A stretch of DNA of 64,000 nt from Marsupella aquatica (GCA_973895155.1 OZ316899.1:9424001-9488000), one strand, 5' to 3'. Positions 31,160 through 42,574 are shown, counted from the first letter of the stretch. Numbers and translations: made by a program. The notes: generated by a model not told the origin, from the sequence alone.

Positions 31160-32560
31160 GAGCTGTTGACACGACCAGTCGCGTGAGAAGATTGTGAGGT
31201 TCCATTTAGGATTAGTTGACGCGACCAGTCGCATCTGAGGTAGCTCTCTCATTGACTGGTTCTGTTAGAGGAGGTAAGGTTCCATTTAGGTTTAGTTGAC
31301 GCGACCAGTCGCGTGTGAGAAAGAAACAGGGTAGATTTACTGAGCGCGTACCATATCCAAATCTCCACAAGGAAGGTTCAGTGGATATAGTTGTTTAGGT
31401 TCAGTTGACGCGACCAGTCGCGTCTGAGGTAGCTCTCTCATTGAATGGTTATGTTAGAGGAGGTAAGGTTCCTTTTAGGACCAGTTGACGTGACCAGTCG
31501 CGTGTGAGAAGGAAACAGGATAGATTTACTGAGCGCGTACCATATCCAAATCTCCACAAGGAAGGTTCAGTGGATATAGTTGCTTAGGTTCAGTTGATGC
31601 GACCAGTTGCGTCTGAGGTAGCTCTCTCATTGAATGGTTATGTTAGAGGAGGTAAGGTTCCTTTTAGGACCAGTTGAAGCGACCAGTCGCGTGTGAGAAT
31701 GAAACAGGATAGATTATTGAGCGCGTACCATATCCAAATCTCCACAAGGAAGGTTCAGTGGATATAGTTATTTATGTTTAGTTGACGCAACCAGTCGCGT
31801 CTGACGTAGATCACTCATGACTGGTTTTGTTAGAGGAGGTAATGTTCCATTTAGGATCAGTTGACGCGACCAGTCGCGTCTGAGGAAACTCTCTCATTGA
31901 CTGGTTCTGTTAGAGGAGGTAGGGTTCCATTTGGGATCAGTTGACGCGACCAGTCGCGTGTGAGAAGGAAACTGGATAGATTATTGAGCGCATACCATAT
32001 CCAAATCTCCACAAGGAAGGTTCAGTGGACATAGTTGTTTATGTTCAATTGACGCGACCAGTCGTGTCTGACATAGATCACTCATTGACTGGTTTTGTTA
32101 GAGGAGGTAACGTTCCATTTAGGATCAGTTGACACGACTAGTCGCGTCTGAGGTAGCTCTCTCATTGACTGGTTTTGTTAGAGGAGGTAAGGTTCCATTT
32201 GGGATCAGTTGATGCGACCAGTCGCGTGTGAGAAGGAAACAGGATAGATTATTGAGCGCGTACCATATCCAAATCTCCACAAGGAAGGTTCAGTGGATAT
32301 AGTTGTTTATGTTCAGTTGACGCGACCAGACGCGTCTGACATAGATCACTCATTGACTGGTTCTGTTAGAGAAGGTAACGTTCCATTTAGGATCAGTTGA
32401 TGCGACCAGTCGCGTTTGAGGTAGCTCTCTCATTGACTGGTTCTATTAGAGGACGAAGCAACATTTATGATTTGTCACGTTGTGACCCAAAAAAATCACA
32501 ATCTCCCAAAGAATTGTTTATACATTCTCATTTGTAGACGCGACCAGTCGCATGAAAATC
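31160..32560. repeat. E2 upstream palindrome array (GACGCGAC/GTCGCGTC)
   Basis: Sixteen copies of GACGCGACCAGTCGCGTC or single-base variants occur at ~80 and ~108-bp spacings inside higher-order ~188-bp and ~267-bp units that also carry GTTAGAGGAGGTAA.GTTCC and ACCATATCCAAATCTCCAC. The consensus is a perfect palindrome with 8-bp arms. Most variants are CG to TG or CA changes. The array directly precedes the first E2 coding frame at 32595. Confidence 0.9.
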
Positions 32561-32594
32561 ATCCCTGGGATATATCATTTGGCTGAAAAGAGTC

Positions 32595-33146
32595 ATGGGG
32601 AAACCTGGTCTGGAGAGCTTCAGATATCTATGCCCAATATTTGACATTTTGGACAGAAGTCAAGATGGTCTACTGGCAGGATATTCTGTATTTGTTGAAA
32701 CACTACTACTTGGACTTCCAGATTTGATTGTCGCGGAATTGATATGGCCTCGGATCAAGGAGTTGTTGAATTCCTCGACTAATGCAGGAAATTTCTCAAT
32801 AAAGGAATTGAATGAGTTTGTAGGACTATCTTTGGTGTGTCGCAGATGGCGCCACCTTGTTGGAAATACATATCTTCTGGGTATAATCAAGTTGAGTTTA
32901 TTAGATTTGGCTTTCCCAGGAAATCCTACTAAACCGATCCGAAATGAGTCTCTCTCATCGATAGTTCAAGGTTTCTTCCAGAAATACCCAAGAATTAAAT
33001 TCATGGGGTCAATGTCCAGAGATCTTAGGGAACTCTTCACGAAGACTTACGATGCTCTTCACCCTCTTGAAAAATGGAAATTTACAGTCAGATGCCACAA
33101 AGTTGGATACCTTGAGGCTGACATCTACGCTTTTAAGGAATGCTAG
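32595..33146 (+). CDS. E2 F-box-like protein, unit 1
   Basis: An intact 183-residue frame with an ATG at 32595. LGLPDLIVAELIWPRIKELL followed by FVGLSLVCRRWRHLVGNTYL matches the two halves of an F-box (LP.....I...L..L...S.VCR.WR.L). F-box proteins normally bind Skp1 and direct substrates to SCF ubiquitin ligases. Two related units follow at 33.2-34.3 kb, each separated by an E2-type palindrome or a short gap, suggesting tandem duplication within the element. Confidence 0.6.
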   Translation: MGKPGLESFRYLCPIFDILDRSQDGLLAGYSVFVETLLLGLPDLIVAELIWPRIKELLNSSTNAGNFSIKELNEFVGLSLVCRRWRHLVGNTYLLGIIKLSLLDLAFPGNPTKPIRNESLSSIVQGFFQKYPRIKFMGSMSRDLRELFTKTYDALHPLEKWKFTVRCHKVGYLEADIYAFKEC

Positions 33147-33179
33147 TTAACTTACGCGACCGGGCGCGTCGTATGTCTT

Positions 33180-33778
33180 CTAACAATGTTTTGTGATATG
33201 ATAAAAGCAGGATGAGCTAACTTTTGAATGAGGCTCAAGATTTCCTTTCATCTCATGAAAGGAAATAGAAAACAATATGGGATACGCTGGATGAAACCTC
33301 CTCTAGTCTCATTGGAGGAATACCAGATGTTTTGGTCATTTCAAACATTTGGCCAATACTCTACAAACACTTTATTTCAATTGAAGGATTGCGTCGATAT
33401 CGACACCCCGATAACGATTTGGTTATCGATAGGGTCTGAGACCTTATTCGGCTTGGAGCTTGTAGCAAGAAGTGGAACTTTTTAGTTACAAATACAAGGT
33501 TATGGGCTATCCTCAAACGAGCAAACCGGATTGTCGATGACGCAAATGAAGCACTTTACTACATACCCGAAACTGACGAGTTGGAGTTTGACTCAGTCTG
33601 TCGAGTTATTCGAAAGGATATTTTTATGTTTCCAGAAATATCTGTTCTTGGGACTACTACTTCTGACAAAATTGCATTGTTTACGAACAAATATAACTAT
33701 TTAGATGAGGAAGAACGAGATGTTCTAATCAAAAGGTTTGGTAGATTTTCTCAGAATCTAGGTGGTCCCAGTTCTTAA
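33180..33778 (+). pseudogene. E2 F-box-like unit 2 (frameshifted)
   Basis: An intron with the palindrome ACGCGACCGGGCGCGT at ~33155 precedes it. Two frames are needed: the first runs to 33485, then RLGACSKKWNFLVTNTRLWAILK and a helical tail with YLDEEERDVLIKRF. The CSKKW..LV.NT.LW string corresponds to the second half of the F-box in units 1 and 3. An in-frame TGA falls near 33438. Confidence 0.5.
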
Positions 33779-33812
33779 TGGATAGGTTCTTGTTCTTAAT
33801 CTTTTCCATATT

Positions 33813-34343
33813 ATGTTGCAGTCCTTTGACATTAATCAAAAATCTCATCGTCAAATGATGATGGAGCGCATTGCACGGGCAAAGGTTATGACCCGAAACA
33901 TGATATGGAGTCAAGCTGAAGACCTAATACCCGGTCTTCCGGACGATATTGTCGAGAAATATATTTGGCCATTAGTCAAAGAGTTTTTCCACTCTCTTGG
34001 GAATTTGTCGGATAATGCGATTAAAAATCGGGTCATGGACTTGATCGCCATTTGAACAGTCAGTAAGAAGTGGTGCCACATAGTTCCTTATAGTAGTACT
34101 TGGGCGACGGTCACCTTGGTAGCTTACGACTTCACTAATAGACCAGGATATGAATCGCTTTGAAGGAATTTGACTTCACGGAGTGTAGCATTCAGATTTA
34201 CAGAATCCATCGGAACTCTCCCGCCGCTGGACATTCTGGGTGGATTTGAAGGATTTGAACTTGACACGTTTAGGAACCTTTGGTTTTGGTTAGATGAAGA
34301 TGAGCGAAAGGACTGGGTCAGGATAAACGTTCCTAAAATGTAA
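33813..34343 (+). pseudogene. E2 F-box-like unit 3 (two stops)
   Basis: GLPDDIVEKYIWPLVKEFF then VSKKWCHIVPYSSTWATVTL forms a complete F-box-like pattern. The frame continues to FWLDEDERKDWVRINV, paralleling YLDEEERDVLIKRF in unit 2. In-frame TGA codons are at 34053-34055 and near 34180; the frame ends at TAA 34341. A degenerate E2 palindrome (ACACAACCATGCGCGTG) lies just after it. Confidence 0.55.
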
Positions 34344-34418
34344 TTTGGCACGACACAACCATGCGCGTGTTAGTATTTTATAATAAATGTTTAACTTTTA
34401 ATATTTGTTTGTTTCATA

Positions 34419-35660
34419 ATGGATCCTACCGGAACTTCAAAGCGGAAAAGAGACTCGTCTAAAGCTGCTTCTCAAAAGAAAGCCAAGACAAAAATGACTC
34501 CCGCGGAGACATCCATACTTGCATATTGAGGAAAGTCAATCAGAGAGAGAACAACGGAGACAAAGAGTATCCATCTCTTTGATTCGACTGAGATATCCGA
34601 TCTTGGAATAGTCGTTCGCAATGGGGCTGTCCGTCTTGTGGTGGCAAAAAATGATAAAGCTACAGTTTTGGAGAGATCACAAATTCTTGGGTGTTTCTTT
34701 GAGAAGAACATGAAAGTTAAAGAGTGTACAGAGGGATTTGTTCTGCTAGTCAGCGACAACCAGCAGGAGGACAAAATAAGCATTTGTTTGGATCGAACGC
34801 AATATGTAACCTTCAATTAACCCAAAATCGATGATCTTCTAGGTGCAAGGCATGCCTTGGAAAAGGTTACTAGTGTGGGATATCCTTCCGATCCAGAGGG
34901 ATCAACGGGAGATTTGATTTGTCAATACATTATTGACGTACTTGAGTTCCAGAGAGTTCCTTTCAACCAGGGATTTTGCTTGGGAAAGGCCCCCCCAGTG
35001 ACCAAGGTTGAAGTATACTTGGCGGAGAATCTTTCGAAAGTAATTACCTCAGCGAATGTTGGGGCTCTGTTCGATTCTTTCCTCAAAGAATATAGTGTTG
35101 TGAATATATTTAACAGCAAGTCATTTTTTGTTGAGACATCACGTTGTCATCTTGCACCGGACCACATCAAGTATCGAGAGTGGAATCAGGATTACACAGA
35201 TAGGCTAAAGAATTCACTCCTCTCTCATTCGGCTATAAAGTTTGAAAAGCAATGTTGCTTTTTAGTCCCTGTGAAGTGGGTTCAGTCGGTGGCCGACAGA
35301 GATCCCGACTACAATGGGATGCCCTACGATTCGGCGCCAACCAAGGAGGATATTATGACCAGTCATTTTTGGATACTCAGAGGCCAGCACACAATAATGG
35401 CGTACAAATTGCTGGAAAAGGACGACAAAGTCAGCCAAGTTGTACGAGACGCATGCGGTACTGTAGAAGCTGTAATGTTTTGGGCAACCCTCAACAATGA
35501 CAATAATGTTCATTTGATGGGACTATCAAAGGCTCTATACCACTGTCATCAAACATCAATGGAAGAAGGACAATTTCTCACCATTGTACGATAGTGTTGT
35601 AATATCTGGAACTCATTTGGGTGGCCTGGATCACATTATCGTCATCCAAATTGGAAGGTA
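34419..35660 (+). pseudogene. E2 ParB/sulfiredoxin-like protein
   Basis: ATG at 34419 begins a basic tail (KRKRDSSKAASQKKAKTK) like those of E1 and E3. A single frame runs to 35594 with stops at 34528 (TGA) and 34818 (TAA). The segment CHLAPDHIKYREWNQDYTDRLKNSLL..FLVPV, then FWILRGQHTIMAYKLL and VEAVMFWATLNNDN..HLMGLSKALYHCHQ parallels E3 (DRLK, VFDGNHRLFLW, VQCTIFKGDKAS...AAMHIVNQ). The GNHR box reads GQHT here, so a conserved Arg is lost. Start chosen by its position and the shared basic tail. Confidence 0.5.
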
Positions 35661-35792
35661 TATAAATAATCCTCTTCGATCACATTATCGTTTAAAATTT
35701 TGTCACGCGAACCGGCACGTCAATCTTAGAATTTTTCTCACACGAACGGTCGCGTCAATCTTAGAATTGTCATGTTTCCATTGTTTTTCAGG
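35661..35792. repeat. E2 intron with two degenerate palindromes
   Basis: CACGCGAACCGGCACGTCAA near 35703 and CACACGAACGGTCGCGTCAA near 35741, each followed by TCTTAGAATT, lie between a GT donor (~35658) and the AG at 35791-35792. Confidence 0.65.
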
Positions 35793-37518
35793 TATTTATG
35801 AGAGCTATGAGTTTTGTTTGCCCATGGGCTCAAATGGGGAAGAACGAAATGATGAAATTTGGAGAATTGGCTCCGTTTCTCTTTACAATGGAGGACAAAA
35901 GATTCAAGAAGTGGATGGAGGTCTACGAACTATCAAGGACATGAGAGCTTGTAATTTACAACGGAATTTTACAGAGGGATGCCGTCAAAATTGCGGATAA
36001 TCCCTGTGCTTATCATCTTCTGAAGAAGATGTTCCGTTCTTGTCAAGGGTGCTCGGACTCGGTTCTTCGAAAGGCAGCGGAATATATGTTGAGCAGAAGA
36101 CTGTCTATACTCAAAAACCGAAGCATCAAAGTGAAATCTGGGAAGGCGAGGAAGTCCTCTGAGGCTCCGGTGTTGTCAACAACCAGCATGAGTTTGGACC
36201 AATTCTGTATAAAGAAGAAGACAAAAGTTGAGTTTGAGATTTTATTATTGAGTAAACTCAACGGGGATACATCCACCCGGACGGAGCTGAAAAGTCTGAC
36301 AGATTTAGCGTGGAAATTGCGGGTCAAAGGAATGATTGATCGCTTTAAGCTCAACAAGATGGTGCTGAAGCAGTTGAGAGATGCGCTTAGTTGTTATCTG
36401 AAGAAGTGCTTAAATGTAAATATTAGTAATGATAATTTATTGAAAGAGATCGACCCAATATTCCATAGGTTGGTGGAAGGAATACAGAAATCAGTTGATA
36501 GTCAAGGAAACCAACTAGTGCGGCCGGTCGGTGAGAGGTTGAAATTGCGATCCCTGCAAGATATACAAAATGCTAGGTTTGCAGACTGTATCATACGTGA
36601 AGACAAGAACCTTGCAAGCTTGATTTATTTTGATTCCTCATCAATGGGAGATTTGCGTCCGCCAAATTGTTCATTCTATGAGGGGTTATTTCGTGCTACT
36701 AGCAAGATAGGGGCAAAACCACACTATGTGGTTATTATTGTAGCCTCTCCCGTTGAGTCTTATTTAATCAAACGGGAATTAGGGAAGTACACACACTACG
36801 TTGCTGTTGATAGCCATTATATTCAAAAGCGGCCGAAGGAGAAGAAGCTTATTGTAACCTACGCTTTTCACAGCTTGGCCTTTAGCACAATGGGCGATCC
36901 ACAAGCCCTCGAGTTCCAATTGGTCTCCAAATATCGGATTGAGAAGATAGCCAATTTTGAAGAGAGCGGCGAGTACACGACACCTTCCCCAGAAAAGATA
37001 CTTCCATTCTTTGAAAGTATTGTTAGTCAATTCGTCCAATGTGGGGAATGGGCTATATGTTTTGGCAAGGGAACCAACTTGATCCAATGCTTAATGGTAA
37101 GTTTTGAGGTTTATATTTTGGGGTTTCGATTTTAAGATTATTTAGATTTTTATATTCTCAATTAATATTGTGAACTAATTTCGGCTTTTTTTACAAGATG
37201 CTGGATCCAATGTAAAATATTACTGCCCTGTGGCAACGCATAGGGAGTTGTCTTGTTTCTTGCAACACACCACGGCGACAATTGATACAACGCTGTCATT
37301 GATTGACCCAGTACGGGCTAGTATAGAAAAATGTATAGATAAATTAATGAAGTACCGTCCATCCGTAACTGCTCTCAGGGCTGATGTTTTGGATGTCCTC
37401 CACAAACAACATATCCCTGATAATATTTGCAATCAATTATTGCAAGAGTATGCCCTCTCTGGAGATTCCGATCGATTGTACATTCAACCAACGGAGTACC
37501 CTCGTGGGCCAATCCAAG
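35793..37518 (+). pseudogene. E2 helical region and methyltransferase-like domain
   Basis: An exon from the acceptor at 35792 runs to a donor at 37097 with one TGA (near 35939). The first part is helical and Lys-rich. ASLIYFDSSSMGDL, PHYVVIIVASPVE and KILPFFESIVSQFVQCGEWAICFGKGTNL occupy the positions of the motif-IV loop, middle strand and G-rich C-terminal motif seen in the E1 and E3 methyltransferase-like parts. A second exon (37198-37518) adds a helical tail. Canonical DPPY and D.F.GSG residues are absent. The fold is inferred from alignment of the three elements, not from an intact motif. Confidence 0.35.
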
Positions 37519-37646
37519 GTAGGTTACTTTTGAACCCTCTTACTTTTTCTTGCGTCACGCGAACATGCGCGTGGACATTCTTAACATTTCTTTTCATGCG
37601 AATATGCGCGTAAGTCATTCTTATCTAATGATCTGATTTTATTCAG
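37519..37646. repeat. E2 intron with two palindromes
   Basis: TCACGCGAACATGCGCGTGG near 37554 and CATGCGAATATGCGCGTAAG near 37596 lie between the GTAGGT donor (37519) and the AG acceptor (37646). Confidence 0.7.
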
Positions 37647-39336
37647 ATCAAGTCGACTGCGGCTTCAATGTTGAGGATGCAAGGAGCAATGGTGATGCGG
37701 ATGGTGAGGGGGAAGGTGACGCAGAAGGTGACGCGGATGGAGATGTCAATGACCAAGATCCAGAGTGGATGACCGATACGCAGAACGACGTCTGAGATTC
37801 CGACAATAGCGAGGAAAAGAGTGACGGAGAGGAGATGAAGGACGCTGAGGACACTGATGAAGAGGACGAGGAGATGGAGGGTTCTGAGGACGTTGAGGAC
37901 TTTGATGAAGAGGCCACACAGGAGCCTTGACATGAGGCGGATCGAGAGGAGGTGGCCCGGCAGGAGGACACCCGGCAGGAGGCGGCCCGGCAAGAGGAGC
38001 TTCAAAAGAAGGAGGCGGCCCGGCAGGAGGCGGCCCGACAAGAGGAGCTTCAAAAGAAGGAGGCGACCCGGTAGGAGGAGGCCTGACAAGAGGCATCCCG
38101 ACAAGAGGCGGCCCGACAAGAGGCGGCCCGACAGAGGAGCTTCAAAAGAAGGAGGCTAAGAAGCAAAAGACGGCAGCTAGAAAAGCAACTGCCGCGAAGA
38201 AGAAGGAAAAAGCCGACGCTAAGAAAGCCTAGGCGAAGAAAGCCCAGACGGAGAAAGCCCAGGCTGAGAAAGCCTAAGCTGAGAAAGCGGAGGCTGAGAA
38301 AGCGGAGGCTGAGAAAGTGGAGGCTGAGAAAGCGGAGGCTGAGAAAGCCTAGGCTGATAAAGCCCAGGCTGAGAAAGCCTAGGCTGATAAAGCCCAGGCT
38401 GATAAAGCCCAGGCTGAGAAAGCGGAGGCTGCGAGAGTCCTTTTAGTGACAGAGGCAAATAGGGCCAAGGCGGAGAGTGTGGCGGCTGAGAGGCTGCAGG
38501 CCGAGAGGATGGCGGACGAGATCAAACAGACCGCAAGACCGGAGAGGGTGGAGGCGGAAAAGGTTGATTCTGCAAGACTGGAGAGAGAAGAAGCCGCAAG
38601 ACTGGAGAGGGTGGAGGCGGAGAAGGTGGAGGCAGCGAGGAAGGAGGCCGAGAGGGCCAAGGATCTTTTGCTTATTCCTGAGGCACAACGTCTACCAAAA
38701 ATACAGCTGAATTTGAAGAAGCCTTCTTCACCCTCAATTGCAGTTAAGAAGAAAATATTAGACTATTTTCTTCGCCCGGAGTTTGAATTTAACGATCCAC
38801 CCTTAAGTACGGTCTCGTTGGATGATTGGAATAAATATTCACCGGAGCAGCTCCGAGTCCAGGCTGTCTTGGCTTTGCAATATTGGAAGGGTCTTTTGAT
38901 TACCAAGGAGAAGACTGCCACTGCATCCAGAATGGAGACAATCATCAATAATGTCCGCTTTTCCGAGAATCGAGTGCAAGACCTAGGAACGTCTTTGGCA
39001 CCAGACTCGGCTCAAGTTGTTAAGAGACTAACAACTGACTTGACGCGACCGGGTTCGTGGTCTCGACCCCAATATACTGCAGAGGTCACTCGCACAGAAA
39101 TTGTGGCACCGGATATTTTGGAATCAGATTCCCAGATTGTGGAATATTTAAATCAAATGCCACAACCATTCGAAGGTCTTCCCGCTTCATCGCTCCAACC
39201 TTCGCAAACTGGTCCGGTGGAGCGATCACTGCCGTCTCGAGGAGGGCTGAAGGATGTTGTTGCGAAGGAGGCACCCAAGAGATCAGCTGCGAAAAGGCCG
39301 GATCCACCCAATCCAAAGGTCATTCGCAAGCTATAA
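37647..39336 (+). pseudogene. E2 acidic and Ala/Glu/Lys-repeat coiled-coil protein
   Basis: Begins with an acidic segment (DADGEGEGDAEGDADGD, then DEEDEEMEGSED), then tandem RQEEAARQ / ELQKKEA units and a long AEKAEAEKAEAEK repeat, predicted as a highly charged coiled coil, followed from ~38446 by an open frame to 39336 with a globular tail (KKKILDYFLRPEFEFND, DDWNKYSPEQLRVQAVLAL). Stops inside the repeats are TAG 38072, TGA 38084, TAG 38230, TAA 38275, TAG 38350 and TAG 38380; most fall where sister repeats have CAG or CGA. A one-base loss near 38131 shifts the frame. Family not recognised. Confidence 0.55.
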
Positions 39337-39468
39337 GCTTAAAGTTTCTATTATAGCCATCATTATTTTATTATTGATTTGTTATTGTTTATGTTTTCTG
39401 GGGTAGAACCCTTAGGCTACAACCTCAGTACGTTATTTGAAGGCGTACTGAAATCTCTGTTTTTTGCA

Positions 39469-39900
39469 GTTTTTTGAAATTTTGGCTAGTCGAATAGATC
39501 AATGCCTTGATCCTTCTAAGGATATGGAAGAGCTATTGACCAAGTTCTTACAACACTCGATCAAGAGGAAACATATGATGTGTCTGAGACCGCGCGAGTT
39601 TCTCACCGATGATATAATTAACGCTTATTTGAGTTTTCTCGAACTGATTCTCGATAGAGTTGGAAAGTCAGACCTTGTCAAATTCTTCCAAACACACCAT
39701 TTTGAGCTTCTCTCCATGGATCCTACCATTTTCGATGAGGAGAGAGCAGCTTGGACAAAAGAGTTTTCGTTATCAGTGAATACAACAAACTGGTCTTTCC
39801 AGTACACAATGCTGTGAAAGAACATTGGTGATTGGTAGTTGTGTATCCGAAGGAGAAACGGCTCGAGTACCTAGATTCTCTAGTTCATAATTGACAAAAT
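39469..39900 (+). pseudogene. E2 Ulp1-like (C48) protease, truncated
   Basis: After an AG acceptor at ~39468, RPREFLTDDIINAYLSFLELIL matches the Ulp1 entry motif. A second frame gives VKEHW(stop)LVVVYPKEKRLEYLDSL, with His and Asp spaced 17 residues as in the C48 triad. The TGA directly after HW and a frameshift near 39790 break it. No Cys box (Q.DS..CG) follows before the next exon, so the catalytic Cys region is lost or diverged. Confidence 0.65.
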
Positions 39901-40017
39901 CCTGGGGTGCTAGATATTGTTGGGAAGTATTACGCAGACAAAATTGGCTGGAGAACTGGTGTCAACTTGGATCTCTCAGGTTGGGAATGATATATCGGAA
40001 TGATATTATGTTTTACA

Positions 40018-40923
40018 GAAGCCTATCCTGAAACCCCCTGATCGAGTATTGAAGGCACCAGTCCGGAAGTCCGGTGATCGTCCGAAGGCGGGAAACAAAC
40101 AGACCATTCTAGTACGTTCTCCAAACCCTGCGGCACAAAAATCACAGGTACAGATGGCGCCTAATCCATCGGCAAAGAAGTCACCGGTTTAGAAGAGACT
40201 TGTAATTTTTGATCTGAATCGGGTACTTATCTGGTCAGAGAAGATCAACCCTGGGATGCCCATTTGGTCAAGGGGTGTGAGACAGATGCACAAGGTTATC
40301 TATCCAAGGCCTGATTTAATGGAATTTCTTGAGAAGTGGCAGATCTATACGACATTGCGATCTGGTCGTGCATGTTCAAACAGAATATTCTATCTTATGT
40401 AAGGCTGATACTTCAACCCAAAGTTTTGAAATGTATTAAATTTATATGGGGACAAAAATCAACTCGACCTATTGGGAAGAATAATAATGACATCCCCTTA
40501 TTTGTCAAATGTCTCTCTGACATTGCCGCCGATATTAAAGATTACAACATCGAGAATGTCATTCTTATCGATGATGCTGCATATAAGACGAGCCTTAATA
40601 ACTTCTATTCATCGTTGTATCTCGATGCATATTCTGGGCTCAATGATGACCTATTTTTTAGAAAGAAACTATATCCATATCTATGCGACATGTCAATTGA
40701 CAAGTTGACATTCCGTGAGCTCCTTAGTGGATATGGGATTCCAACGTTCTCTCAAGAAAATCTTGAGAGAGATTATAGTGATAAGACGAATCTTTGGAGG
40801 AGAAATGTGATCATTTGTAATCAGGGGAATAAAGACCATTTAGAAAAGTTTGACGAATATATGAAATACTTATCTGCCGAAAAAGACCGTGCTATAGAAG
40901 CCCGGGATAAGTCTGATAAGTAA
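40018..40923 (+). pseudogene. E2 FCP1/NIF-like HAD domain 1
   Basis: A Pro/Lys-rich linker is followed by RLVIFDLNRVLIW (motif I), YPRPDLMEFLEKW, then in a second frame DIAIWSCMF (motif II), DYNIENVILIDDAAYKT (motif IV) and FFRKKLYPYL. This is the order of the FCP1/small-CTD-phosphatase HAD fold. The FCP1 signature D.DxT/V reads D-L-N here, so the second Asp (general acid/base) is replaced by Asn. TAG near 40192 and a frameshift near 40333 break the frame. The fold is clear; phosphatase activity is doubtful. Confidence 0.7.
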
Positions 40924-41051
40924 ACGTTCATTGTTTATTATCAATTATTATTTATAAATTGATTGAAATTGAACTTTATATTTTGGGAGTGACGCGCCCG
41001 GTCGCGTGGTTGTTTGCAATTGCATAATATGAGAATCAAATTGTTCATTTA

Positions 41052-41468
41052 CAGGTGTCTAAGTGGAGCAGGTCGCGTCAACTTCTAGTTTTAGGACTGG
41101 AAAACTTCCTATGCTCTGTTTCAAAATATACTCCTCAGCTCAAGTTGACACCCGGAATTCGTATCGGATCTCTATGTGTCGTTCCGAGGCCGCATCTTCA
41201 TGATCTTATAAAATTCTGTTATGATCATTTTGATGTGATGGTCTGGTCTATTCTCGACGATAAACTGGTTTATCAGATACTTTTAGAAGTGTTGTCAAGC
41301 ACCAACCTGTCGCAGCTGATATATGTGTTCACGCGGGATCATTGCTGGAATCTTGATTATGTGAAGAAAAATTATAAGACTGTTGTCTTCAAATCTATCG
41401 AGAGACTATGTGATATGTTTCAAGATTATCGACCAGAGAATATAATCCAGATTGATGCCTGTCCTTCC
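41052..41468 (+). pseudogene. E2 HAD domain 2, 5' part (split by CACTA insertion)
   Basis: An intron with GACGCGCCCGGTCGCGTGG (near 40991) precedes it. QLLVLGLENFL sits at motif I with the first Asp replaced by Gly; PRPHLHDLIKFCYDHFDVMVWS is motif II and ENIIQIDACP motif IV. The open frame ends where the CACTA element begins; the remainder resumes at 52044 in register, allowing for the duplicated TCC. This half has no other stop. Confidence 0.7.
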
Positions 41469-41484
41469 CACAACTAGATTTTGT

Positions 41485-41830
41485 TGCGTCGGATGCTAAC
41501 AATACCTCCTCATAATCGTCGTTAATATAATTAACGACTTCCATGACTACGTTTATAACTACGTCCGATGTAACGGCAACGTCGGAGAAATCTAAGCGCC
41601 GATTGCCCCCATTTTAACGTCGCTGGAAACACGTTTAAAATTAACGTCTTTGGATGAGCTGTCCTAAACGTTGTTTTGGTCGTCGTTCAATATTAACGTC
41701 GTATTAGAGGACGTAATGTGTTTAGGGTATAACGACGTCAATGTTTATGTCGTGGAGGGAGCCGTTAAAGTGGTAACGTTGCTCTGTAGGACATTCCAAT
41801 TGAATCAAGCCATGTTAGACGTTGAGTACA
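41485..41830. repeat. CACTA left subterminal repeats
   Basis: Repeated AACGTCG / CGACGTTA-type motifs at ~10-40-bp spacing (for example CGTCGTTAATATAATTAACG, TTAACGTCGC, TTAACGTCGT). In CACTA elements such subterminal sites bind the TnpA-type protein. Confidence 0.8.
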
Positions 41831-42013
41831 TTGGTGTGGACGACTTGAATGAGGAGTAGTCCATGCTGACTCGAGTATAGCTTGGGTTTTCTACGGGAGG
41901 ATTTTGGTTTAAGAGTGCTGAGACCAAAGTAGGCTTGCGTTTGTGATTTTTGGAGAATGCACTCTTCCTGAGTACAGAGAAATTGCAGCGTGGGATAGAC
42001 TCAGTATTCAATC

Positions 42014-42574
42014 ATGGTGCGCAAGTTCTTCAAGGATGTGCATTGTTGCTTCCTTCCACTTGGTGAAGAGGACAAGACTATCCGTGGGTTCTTTTGTCGG
42101 GGAGGCGTTATTGAGAAGTTGTGTACCTCAGAAACAGACTACTTGTTGGCCTATACGTGGAAAGAAGTTGTTGAGCACTTCAGTGACTACCATGGATTGA
42201 TCGAGCACTTTGCAGAGACAGTTTATTTCATTTCTATCCATTGGGTAGAGTGCTCAATTCTGGCCAACAAATAGTTGGATCCAGGAGACTTCCTGCTGCA
42301 TCTAGGTGATGATCAGATGTTGGATGAGGCGCCCAACCCAGATGATGGGGAGGCATATCCACCTACATTGCCCAAATGTGAGCTGTCTCTGACTGAGCTT
42401 CACATTGTCTTGTATGATTACAAGGAAAGTTGTGCAACTGAGGTTGAGGCTGAAAGGCTAAAGGCTGGGGAAGAGGTCGTCCGGAAGAAATGGAACCAGA
42501 GGCAGAGGCGTGATTCTTACAAAAGAAGGAAGGCAGATGAGGAGTACTACTGGTCTGGTGAAGGAACTCCTTAA
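42014..42574 (+). pseudogene. CACTA plus-strand accessory protein (left)
   Basis: One frame from 42014 (VRKFFKDVHCCFLPLGEEDKTIRGFF) through TAG 42272-42274 to 42574, ending in a charged region (RQRRDSYKRRKADEEYYW). No domain recognised. It faces the transposase and ends before an AATAAA at 42699. Possibly the 3' part of a longer plus-strand gene or a captured fragment. Confidence 0.4.

Noticed and set aside
31160-32560. CRISPR-like array of regularly spaced palindromic repeats
   Set aside because: The sequences between repeats are themselves repeated in higher-order units, no cas genes are present, and the context is eukaryotic.
38219-38688. Minus-strand Ser-Gln-Pro-Leu repeat protein
   Set aside because: Antisense shadow of the Ala/Glu/Lys coiled-coil repeats; the plus frame aligns with flanking E2 coding sequence.
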